Origin: Bacilli bacterium
GTDB taxonomy: Bacteria; Bacillota_I; Bacilli_A; RFN20; CAG-826
DNA: 5,491 nucleotides
NCBI GenBank assembly: GCA_024693415.1
Contig: JAILKX010000140.1
Coordinates: 1-5,491, forward strand
Direction: 5' to 3'
Both the position numbers and the translations under genes were made by a program. The notes beneath the pieces were generated by a model. It had not been told where the DNA came from. It saw nothing but the letters and a program-made list of their open reading frames with translations, and did not search any database. This document shows, piece by piece, positions 1 to 4,625 of the stretch (positions within the stretch are counted from its first letter, which is position 1; every line of letters begins with the position of its first letter).

Positions 1-12
1 GGCCGGGGATAG

Positions 13-42
13 AAAAAAGGACCGTTAGGGGATAACGATCCT
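13..42 (-). terminator. Intrinsic terminator after recA
   Basis: On the minus strand a 10-bp stem (bases 33-42 with 18-27, one G-U wobble) closes a 5-base loop (28-32) and runs into six U residues (13-18). It begins 7 bases after the recA stop codon. Stem, loop and U-tract match a classic Rho-independent terminator, so the pgsA-pncC-recA unit very probably ends here. Confidence 0.93.
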
Positions 43-49
43 TTGGGGA

Positions 50-1078
50 TTAGCCTTCGATTACGCCGTCTTCGTTGGCGTTCGGCTTGATGGTGGACCT
101 GATCTTGGCTTCGAGCTCATCGGCGAATTCGGGATGGTCGCGGAGGTAGGTCTTGGCCGCTTCGCGCCCGTTGCCGATCTTGTCGCCGTTATAGACGAAC
201 CAGGAGCCGGTCTTGGTCAATATGCCCATCTGCTCGCCGAGATCCAAGATCTCCGCGTAACGCGAGATGCCTTCGCCGTAGATCAGATCGATGATGCAGG
301 ACTTGAACGGGGGCGACACCTTGTTCTTGACGATCTTGATCTTGACCGAGTTGCCGATGATGTCGGAGCCGCTTTTGATGGCTTCGGCGCGGCGGATGTC
401 GATGCGGATGGACGCGTAGAACTTGAGGGCGCGGCCGCCGGTGGTGGTTTCGGGGTTGCCGTAGATCACGCCGACCTTCTCGCGAAGCTGGTTGATGAAG
501 ATGACGACGGTGCCGGTCCTGTTCAGCATGCCCGCGATCTTGCGGAGGCCCTTGGACATGAGCCTTGCCTGAAGGCCGACCTGGTTATCGGTCATCGAGC
601 CATCGATCTCGGCTTGCGGGACCAATGCGGCGACCGAGTCGACGACGATGATGTCGATCGCGCCGGATTCGGCGAGCCTCTCGGTGATCTCGAGGGCCTG
701 CTCGCCGTTGTCGGGCTGGGAGAGGATGAGCTCGTCGATGTCGACGCCGAGCTTCGCCGCGTATTCGGGGTCGATCGCGTGCTCCGCGTCGATGAAGGCG
801 GCGCGGCCGCCTTTAAGCTGGGCTTGGGCGATCGCTTCTAGGGCCAAGGTGGTCTTGCCCGAGGATTCGGGGCCGTAGATCTCGATGATCCTTCCTTGCG
901 GGTAGCCGCCTACGCCGAGGGCTTGGTCCAAGAGAATGGACCCGGTGGGGATGACGTCAACGTCGACGCGCGGGCGTTCGCCTAAGCGCATGACGCTGCC
1001 TTTGCCAAAGGTCTTCTCGATGCTCTTCAATGCGTCATCGAGGGCTTTTTGTTTTTGGGGATCTAATGCAGTTGCCAT
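50..1078 (-). CDS. recA: RecA recombinase
   Basis: RecA is the cytoplasmic ATP-dependent strand-exchange protein of homologous recombination and, in most bacteria, the co-protease that triggers LexA cleavage. The 342-residue protein is full length (Bacillus RecA is close to 350). Visible motifs: Walker [10 protein letters not shown] at residues 69-77; FIDAEHA at about 95-101 with the catalytic Glu; Walker B IIVVDS ending at about 148; the loop L2 region with GNPETTTGG; and [12 protein letters not shown] after it. The C-terminal tail is short and acidic. The ATG is set by GTGGAGG eight bases upstream. It follows pncC after a 54-base gap and ends at a strong terminator, so it is the last gene of the unit. 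I see no Gram-positive SOS box (GAAC-N4-GTTC) in the gap before it. Identity is not in doubt. Confidence 0.99.
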   Translation of the reverse strand: MATALDPQKQKALDDALKSIEKTFGKGSVMRLGERPRVDVDVIPTGSILLDQALGVGGYPQGRIIEIYGPESSGKTTLALEAIAQAQLKGGRAAFIDAEHAIDPEYAAKLGVDIDELILSQPDNGEQALEITERLAESGAIDIIVVDSVAALVPQAEIDGSMTDNQVGLQARLMSKGLRKIAGMLNRTGTVVIFINQLREKVGVIYGNPETTTGGRALKFYASIRIDIRRAEAIKSGSDIIGNSVKIKIVKNKVSPPFKSCIIDLIYGEGISRYAEILDLGEQMGILTKTGSWFVYNGDKIGNGREAAKTYLRDHPEFADELEAKIRSTIKPNANEDGVIEG

Positions 1079-1086
1079 TTTTTATG

Positions 1087-1091
1087 CCTCC
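1087..1091 (-). promoter_or_regulatory. Shine-Dalgarno of recA
   Basis: GGAGG (within GTGGAGG) lies 8 bases before the recA ATG on the minus strand. It fixes the start codon and contrasts with the SD-less starts of gpsB, the lipoprotein and the exonuclease in this window. Confidence 0.9.
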
Positions 1092-1132
1092 ACTTAATTG
1101 ATTGCTGTTTTTCGCTCGGATGTGACACAAAT

Positions 1133-1615
1133 TCATGAATTATTGTGCACGGTGAACAACGAGATTACCAAGTCCATCATGTTCTCGACGGTCTGCTCGC
1201 GGATCTTCTGGCGATCTCCTTCTAATAGAAGGGGGACCGTCCAGGAGTAGCCGTTGTAGCTGAGCCCTAGGAATACGCGTCCCACGGGCTCGCCGCCAGG
1301 CTCAGTCGTGGGCCCGGCGTTTCCGGTGCAGGAGACGCAGACGTCGACCCCCATCCTTTTGGCGCCGCCTTCGGCCATCTGGACCGCGACGTCGGCGCTT
1401 ACGACGCCTTTGAGCTTGATGGAAGCCTCATTGACGTAGGCGAGCTCGGATTTGAGGCGGGGATCATAGGTGACAAGGGCCCCGGAGAAGACGCGGCTAG
1501 CGCCGGGGACTTCGCATACGGTCGCGGCGAAGAGCCCTCCCGTAAGCGACTCCACGCTTCCGAGGGTCAAGCCCTCTTGGGCGAGGATGCCTAGCATCTC
1601 CTTGGCTTTACTCAC
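1133..1615 (-). CDS. pncC: Stand-alone CinA C-terminal domain protein (PncC, NMN amidohydrolase)
   Basis: Members of this family deamidate nicotinamide mononucleotide to nicotinate mononucleotide, salvaging pyridine nucleotides made when NAD is consumed, for example by bacterial DNA ligase. The 160-residue protein is only the C-terminal domain of CinA; the N-terminal molybdopterin-binding-like domain found in the roughly 415-residue Bacillus CinA is absent. Family motifs seen: ESLTGG at residues 22-27 (usually ESCTGG), VPGASRVFSGALVTYDPRLK, GVVSADVAVQMAEG and SCTGNAGP followed by EPVGRVFLGL. The GTG start overlaps the end of pgsA by 8 bases and has AAGGAG 7 bases upstream, so the two are translationally linked. 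recA follows. The pgsA-cinA-recA order is common in Bacillota. The amidase activity is inferred from family; in two-domain CinA proteins this domain acts alongside an ADP-ribose pyrophosphatase. Confidence 0.93.
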   Translation of the reverse strand: MSKAKEMLGILAQEGLTLGSVESLTGGLFAATVCEVPGASRVFSGALVTYDPRLKSELAYVNEASIKLKGVVSADVAVQMAEGGAKRMGVDVCVSCTGNAGPTTEPGGEPVGRVFLGLSYNGYSWTVPLLLEGDRQKIREQTVENMMDLVISLFTVHNNS

Positions 1616-2243
1616 CCTGCTTCTCCTTGAGGACGCGGAAGTTCTGGACCACGTAGATGACGCCGGAGATCAACGACATCGCGGTGGCGAGGTAGACGAG
1701 CCACATCGTGATGCGGAGGGCGCTAGGCCAGGAGGCGTCGAACTGGTTGAAGGGCCAGCCGTTGAGGAATACGAAGGGGATCGCGACCATCTGGAAGACG
1801 GTCTTGAGCTTGCCGAAGATGTTGGCGGCGATGACCTCGTTCTTCTTCGCCGCGACGAGGCGCAGCGCATCGACCACGAGGTCGCGGGCGATCATGACGA
1901 TCACGCAGAAGACGGGGATGAAGGTGGTCTGCCCGGTGGCGAAGCCAAAGGGGAAGACCAGGAAGATCAGAGAGCTATTGACCAGGAGCTTATCGGCGAT
2001 CGGGTCGAGGAATTTGCCAAGGTCGGTGACCTGGTGCCATTTGCGGGCCAAATAGCCGTCCAGCCAGTCGGTGGTGCTTGCGACGATGAAGACGACGCAG
2101 GCGAGGAGGTATACGAGGTTGATGCCGGAATCGCCGAGCAGCGGCGCTTGGAAATCCGGGATCAGGCTGCAGACGAAAAGCCCGAGCAGCATCGCGACTA
2201 CAAGCACGATGCGGGCCATGGTGATCTTCGTTGGAATGTTCAT
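1608..2243 (-). CDS. pgsA: CDP-diacylglycerol--glycerol-3-phosphate 3-phosphatidyltransferase
   Basis: PgsA is an integral membrane enzyme that joins CDP-diacylglycerol and glycerol-3-phosphate to give phosphatidylglycerophosphate, the committed step to phosphatidylglycerol. The 211-residue protein carries the complete CDP-alcohol phosphotransferase signature DG-x2-AR-x8-G-x3-D-x3-D: D62, G63, A66, R67, G76, D80 and D84, with D59 just before it. Hydrophobic stretches at about residues 7-28, 41-57, 87-111, 130-145 and 175-198 fit the multi-pass fold. The start MNIPTK is chosen because AAGGAG lies 6 bases upstream and because it aligns with family N termini. A longer frame opening at 2288 would use an ATG inside the conserved 3' strand of RNase P RNA and is rejected. 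The gene begins about 26 bases after the rnpB 3' end with no terminator between, and its end overlaps pncC. Confidence 0.97.
   Translation of the reverse strand: MNIPTKITMARIVLVVAMLLGLFVCSLIPDFQAPLLGDSGINLVYLLACVVFIVASTTDWLDGYLARKWHQVTDLGKFLDPIADKLLVNSSLIFLVFPFGFATGQTTFIPVFCVIVMIARDLVVDALRLVAAKKNEVIAANIFGKLKTVFQMVAIPFVFLNGWPFNQFDASWPSALRITMWLVYLATAMSLISGVIYVVQNFRVLKEKQGE
1623..1628 (-). promoter_or_regulatory. Shine-Dalgarno of pncC inside pgsA
   Basis: AAGGAG, within the last codons of pgsA, is 7 bases before the GTG start of pncC. This supports the non-ATG start and the 8-base gene overlap. Confidence 0.85.
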
Positions 2244-2249
2244 ATGCAG

Positions 2250-2255
2250 CTCCTT
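2250..2255 (-). promoter_or_regulatory. Shine-Dalgarno of pgsA
   Basis: AAGGAG on the minus strand, 6 bases before the ATG at 2243, decides the short (211-residue) start of pgsA. It lies about 15 bases beyond the paired 3' end of rnpB. Confidence 0.88.
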
Positions 2256-2269
2256 AGGAATCAGTGAGT

Positions 2270-2600
2270 ATCCGGCCCGATAAGCCATGTTTTGTCGAGG
2301 GCGACAATTTATCTCAGGATTGCTCCTGGCGCGTCGGGCTTCGGTTCGCCTTATGCGCTTCCCCTACCAAATTTGGGTTTCTCGCTTGCGGGGTTTACCG
2401 CGTTTCATCTTGATGTCGCCATCAAGCTCGTCTCTGTGGCACCTTGGGGGTTCCCATCTGAAGCAGATGTTCTCCCGCCGTTGCGCGCTCCCGCGCACCT
2501 AGGGTTATTGATTCCCCTAGCACAATCACTACGCCCATCACAGGGCGTGCGAGCATGGACTTTCCTCTACCTTTCGGCAGCAGTCGCCTGGGTCGGATGC
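2270..2600 (-). ncRNA. rnpB: RNase P RNA, bacterial class B
   Basis: This is the catalytic RNA of RNase P, which removes 5' leaders from precursor tRNAs. Conserved parts are plain on the minus strand: the 5' P4 strand with GAGGAAAGUCC and AUGCUCGCAC (2547-2567), the 3' P4 strand ACAAAACAUGGCUUA (2281-2295), the GUGCCACAG block of the specificity domain, and ACGCGGUAAACCCC then AAACCC...GGUAGGGG. In that last segment GGU (2366-2368) is the L15 element that pairs with tRNA CCA. Helix P1 forms between 2590-2598 and 2270-2278 (one mismatch). P3 is capped by GAAA, P8 pairs CUAGGG with CCCUAG, and P18 (2315-2328) is CAGGA-GCAA-UCCUG. At about 331 nt it is shorter than the roughly 400-nt Bacillus subtilis RNA; by comparison from memory, the P19 region is missing. 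Ends are estimated from P1 and the promoter. The stretch holds no real protein gene. Confidence 0.97.
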
Positions 2601-2605
2601 GTTCT

Positions 2606-2635
2606 ATTATAGTTACTTGATGGACGAAGGGTCAC
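2606..2635 (-). promoter_or_regulatory. Promoter of rnpB within the gpsB 3' end
   Basis: A perfect -10 TATAAT (2606-2611) is preceded after 18 bases by GTGACC (2630-2635, 4 of 6 matches to TTGACA) on the minus strand. The predicted start is near 2600, exactly where helix P1 of RNase P RNA begins. The -35 lies in gpsB codons and the -10 is one base beyond the gpsB stop (2613-2615). Confidence 0.8.
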
Positions 2636-2978
2636 CGCCCAATTTGTAGAGGGCGTTCTCCAGCTTGTTGATGCGGTCCATCAGGTCGATGTTCCCCATG
2701 TTGACCTCGTCCTTCTCCTTGATGCTGCCAAGGCGCGATTTGTACTTGGCGAGCTCAAGCTCGTTCTCCGAGTTGACCTCGTGCATGCGGCGGAGCTTCT
2801 GCTCGAGGCTCACGATGTAGTCGCGCGACTCCTTGAAGTACTTCTCGAACGCCTGGTAGTCCATCATGATCTGGTCGAGGAACTCGTCCACTTCCTTGGG
2901 ATCATAGCCTTTGCCATGGGCGTCGAAAACCTTCTGGAGGATGTCGTTGGCATTGAGAGAAATGTTAGTGGTTTCCAT
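2613..2978 (-). CDS. gpsB: Cell-division regulator GpsB (DivIVA-like)
   Basis: GpsB is a small cytoplasmic, membrane-associated adaptor that binds the N-terminal tails of class A penicillin-binding proteins and coordinates septal and lateral wall growth. The protein from METTNISL is 121 residues. The N-terminal DivIVA-like domain is at residues 5-70 with NANDILQKVF, GKGYDPKEVDEFLDQIMMDY and a following coiled coil. Y25, D31 and D35 fall at the same numbers as the PBP-binding groove residues of Bacillus GpsB. A divergent linker leads to a short C-terminal helix (DLMDRINKLENALYKLG), the usual oligomerisation segment. It is longer than the roughly 98-residue Bacillus protein because of the linker. 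The ATG at 2978 is chosen since a promoter with TATAAT lies at 2998-3003; a frame from 3074 would run through a terminator and that promoter. No good Shine-Dalgarno is seen. rnpB follows immediately, as in many Bacillota. Confidence 0.95.
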   Translation of the reverse strand: METTNISLNANDILQKVFDAHGKGYDPKEVDEFLDQIMMDYQAFEKYFKESRDYIVSLEQKLRRMHEVNSENELELAKYKSRLGSIKEKDEVNMGNIDLMDRINKLENALYKLGGDPSSIK

Positions 2979-2995
2979 AGGTGTGCATCCGAGGG

Positions 2996-3018
2996 AAATT
3001 ATATATTGCCACGCGCGC
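2996..3018 (-). repeat. Shared promoter motif, copy 1 (gpsB)
   Basis: On the minus strand this reads GCGCGCG, five other bases (TGGCA), then ATATATAATTT, which contains the gpsB -10 box. The same 18 fixed bases at the same spacing occur on the plus strand at 3869-3891 before the exonuclease gene. It may be a regulator site or a lineage promoter style; function is unknown. Confidence 0.6.
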
Positions 3019-3026
3019 TCATTCAA
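2998..3026 (-). promoter_or_regulatory. Promoter of gpsB
   Basis: TTGAAT (3021-3026, 4 of 6 consensus matches) and a perfect TATAAT (2998-3003) are separated by 17 bases on the minus strand. Transcription should start near 2990-2991, leaving a leader of only about 12 bases before the gpsB ATG, with no purine-rich ribosome site in it. This supports the METTN start. Confidence 0.83.
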
Positions 3027-3035
3027 CAAGCGCGC
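3013..3035 (-). repeat. Inverted repeat spanning the gpsB -35 region
   Basis: Seven-base arms GCGCGCT (3013-3019) and AGCGCGC (3029-3035) are exact reverse complements around a 9-base centre that contains the -35 hexamer (3021-3026). The position suits a repressor operator. It has no T-tract on the minus strand side of transcription, so it is not a terminator for the gene before it. Regulator unknown. Confidence 0.5.
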
Positions 3036-3058
3036 ACGCAAAAAGAGCGAATCGAAAA

Positions 3059-3095
3059 GCCTGCAAATTCCCAAATTGGCTGGGATTTTGCAGGC
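3059..3095 (-). terminator. Intrinsic terminator after the lipoprotein gene (possibly bidirectional)
   Basis: A 9-bp outer stem (3059-3067 with 3087-3095) and a 5-bp inner stem (3069-3073 with 3081-3085) enclose a 7-base loop. It starts 9 bases after the lipoprotein stop codon. On the minus strand it is followed by UUUU and, after a break, a second U run; on the plus strand by GUUUUU. It separates the lipoprotein transcript from the gpsB promoter. Confidence 0.87.
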
Positions 3096-3104
3096 GTTTT
3101 TCCA

Positions 3105-3800
3105 TTAGGACTCGGTGATGAGTTTGTAATCGGAGATGTCAGGGAGGTTGATCGGGAACTCGCCATAGACGAGGCCGGTCGCGGTCCAACAGTCGATGTA
3201 GATGTCGCGGCGGTCGGCTATCAGGTAGCCGTCCTTCACCACGATGTGGCGGGCGATGGGGGTATAGGGGTCTTTGAAGTAGGCCTTGATGCTGATCGAC
3301 TTGTCGTTCTCGGAGGATATCTCGATGGTCGCGTAATCGTTGCGGAAGCCGCCGAAGATCGCTTCGTTGGCGTAGCCTTTGAGGATCTCGGCGCTATGGT
3401 CGACGTTGAGGGAGGCGTTTGCGCTTTCCCAGGCTGCGTTAGCGTCCGCCACCGAGGTGTAGCGGGTGTATCTGTAGGTCTTCTTTCTTGCGTCTACCTC
3501 ATATAGGTCGAAATTCTGGACGTAGGAATGGATGAGCTTCTCGTAGGAATAATGATGGGTCGGCGAATAGATGACGGTCTCGTTGATTTGATAGGGGGTT
3601 TGGTCCGCTTCGCCGCGCTCGATGAAGGTGTATTCGTAGTCGGTCGGGGGAACGTAGTCGGCGGAATTGATGTACTGCCTGATGCCTTTTAGGATCGCGT
3701 TGGCCTCGTCGATCGTAAGCGAGGGGGCGCTGCAGGAGCACAGAGAGAAAACCGCGATCAATGCGGAAACGGCGCTCATGGTCCTCTTGCAGTGGCTCAT
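3105..3800 (-). CDS. Hypothetical lipoprotein
   Basis: I do not recognise a family for this 231-residue protein. The N terminus is a lipoprotein signal: Lys5-Arg6, a hydrophobic stretch at residues 10-20 (VSALIAVFSL) and a lipobox LCSC that places the lipidated cysteine at C23 (C21 is a poorer fit). The mature part should therefore sit on the outer face of the membrane; it is soluble-looking, tyrosine-rich, with alternating beta-like and charged segments and no further membrane span. Start: the ATG at 3800 keeps the positive n-region and lies 9 bases after a TATCAT -10 box, implying a nearly leaderless mRNA. An ATG at 3779 (residue 8) has AAGAGG close by but would lose both basic residues. 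The gene has its own promoter and terminator, so it looks monocistronic. A solute-binding or envelope role would be a guess. Confidence 0.82.
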   Translation of the reverse strand: MSHCKRTMSAVSALIAVFSLCSCSAPSLTIDEANAILKGIRQYINSADYVPPTDYEYTFIERGEADQTPYQINETVIYSPTHHYSYEKLIHSYVQNFDLYEVDARKKTYRYTRYTSVADANAAWESANASLNVDHSAEILKGYANEAIFGGFRNDYATIEISSENDKSISIKAYFKDPYTPIARHIVVKDGYLIADRRDIYIDCWTATGLVYGEFPINLPDISDYKLITES

Positions 3801-3809
3801 ATACCCAAA

Positions 3810-3838
3810 ATGATAGGACTAGCGATTGCTTTGGGCAA
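3810..3838 (-). promoter_or_regulatory. Promoter of the lipoprotein gene
   Basis: On the minus strand TTGCCC (3833-3838, 4 of 6) and TATCAT (3810-3815, 5 of 6) are spaced by 17 bases. Only 9 bases separate the -10 from the ATG at 3800, so the predicted transcript has a leader of about 2-3 bases. It is divergent to the exonuclease promoter within a 99-base intergenic region. Confidence 0.68.
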
Positions 3839-3868
3839 GTTCCCCTTTGTGGCTTTTGGGCTACAAAC

Positions 3869-3891
3869 GCGCGCGAATTCATATATAATTT
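3869..3891 (+). repeat. Shared promoter motif, copy 2 (exonuclease)
   Basis: GCGCGCG, five other bases (AATTC), then ATATATAATTT on the plus strand. It matches copy 1 at 2996-3018 (minus strand) at all 18 fixed positions with identical spacing, while the five middle bases differ. In both, the TATAAT inside it is the -10 box. Confidence 0.6.
3884..3889 (+). promoter_or_regulatory. -10 box of the exonuclease-recU operon
   Basis: A perfect TATAAT lies 10 bases before the ATG at 3900, so transcription should begin about 3-4 bases before the start codon. At 17-base spacing the -35 position (3861-3866) reads CTACAA, a poor match. The promoter may therefore be weak, activator-dependent or use the GC-rich block at 3869-3875. 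No Shine-Dalgarno precedes the ATG. Confidence 0.72.
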
Positions 3892-3899
3892 GCTTCGTC

Positions 3900-4625
3900 A
3901 TGAAAGACCTACGCAAGCAACTCTCCGGCCATAAGATCCTGGTGTTCATGGATCTCGAAGGAACCCAGATCACCCACGAGACCATCGAGATCGGCGCCTA
4001 CAAGGCGATCATCAAGGATGACCTCACCCTCAAAAAGCTTTTCAAGCCGTTCAGGTGCTACGTCAAACCCAAGGGAAGCGTCGGCAAGATCGTCACCCGC
4101 ATCACCGGGATCGACTCCAAGCTCATCCACGAGAAGGGCATCACCTTCCGCGCCGCCCAGCAGCAGCTCCAGAAATATCTGGGGCGTGACTATAAGAAAT
4201 GCCTCTTCGTCGCTTATGGCGATCAGGACGCCAAGATGATCATAAGCTCGGCCGAGCACAACATGGACGCCTCGATGGAAGAGGCGCGCTTTGTGGCGAA
4301 GCACACCTTCGACTTCTGCGCCTTCATGCGCAAATACATCACCGACGCCAACGGAAACACCCTTTCCTTGACGCACGCCCTCGAGCTTTTCGGGGTGAAA
4401 TTCGAGGGGCAGGCCCACGACGCGACCGTCGACGCCTATAACCTCGCGATGCTTTACAAAGCGTTCGTCCTCAATAAGGACCTGGTCCGCCGGGAATACC
4501 AGAAGACATTGATGCATGGGCACGGACTGCCCGAGCCGGTGGCTAAGCTCATCAGGAACCTGCAGGAAAACGGGCAGGTGGCCCAAGCGGAATTCGACAA
4601 CTTCGTCGACGAGGCCCTCAAGTGA
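3900..4625 (+). CDS. DEDDh 3'-5' exonuclease (RNase T/DnaQ superfamily)
   Basis: The 241-residue protein holds a single DnaQ-like exonuclease domain at residues 12-190, which removes 3'-terminal nucleotides from DNA or RNA using two metal ions. Catalytic residues are visible: D18 and E20 in VFMDLEGT (motif I), the family TGI at 69-71, D110 in YGDQD (motif II), and H173 and D178 in HDATVDAYN (motif III, the DEDDh type). The C-terminal 50 residues are charged and unassigned. There is no polymerase, BRCT or helicase domain, so it is not PolC or DinG; KapD-like or oligonucleotide-degrading exonucleases are closer matches, but substrate cannot be told. The ATG at 3900 is chosen because the -10 box is at 3884-3889; a frame from 3792 would cross the promoter. 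The stop codon overlaps the recU start (TGATG), so the pair is one operon. Confidence 0.9.
   Translation: MKDLRKQLSGHKILVFMDLEGTQITHETIEIGAYKAIIKDDLTLKKLFKPFRCYVKPKGSVGKIVTRITGIDSKLIHEKGITFRAAQQQLQKYLGRDYKKCLFVAYGDQDAKMIISSAEHNMDASMEEARFVAKHTFDFCAFMRKYITDANGNTLSLTHALELFGVKFEGQAHDATVDAYNLAMLYKAFVLNKDLVRREYQKTLMHGHGLPEPVAKLIRNLQENGQVAQAEFDNFVDEALK

Noticed and set aside
134..841. 235-codon plus-strand frame over recA
   Set aside because: An Asp/Gly/Val-rich antisense shadow caused by GC-rich third positions of recA.
1121..1140. Small palindromes before recA as a defined operator
   Set aside because: Too short to assign to a regulator; recorded only as a note under the SOS-box finding.
1470..2267. 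265-codon plus-strand frame over pgsA and pncC
   Set aside because: Acidic antisense shadow (Asp/Glu/Gly-rich), typical of the complement of membrane-protein codons.
2241..2288. Upstream ATG giving pgsA 15 more residues
   Set aside because: The ATG is in the conserved ACAAAACAUGG of RNase P RNA, and AAGGAG points to the ATG at 2243.
2287..2612. Open frames of 71 and 106 codons on the plus strand
   Set aside because: They lie antisense to rnpB, whose structure explains the conservation; no ribosome site or protein motif.
3013..3035. GC hairpin read as a terminator
   Set aside because: No T-tract follows on either strand at the right distance, and a true terminator already lies at 3059-3095.
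2979..3074. Longer GpsB start at 3074
   Set aside because: The extension would read through the terminator 3059-3095 and the TATAAT promoter, and it breaks the match of Y25, D31 and D35 to GpsB numbering.
3792..3899. Longer exonuclease start at 3792
   Set aside because: It overlaps the lipoprotein start and crosses both divergent promoters; the extra residues do not resemble family sequence.
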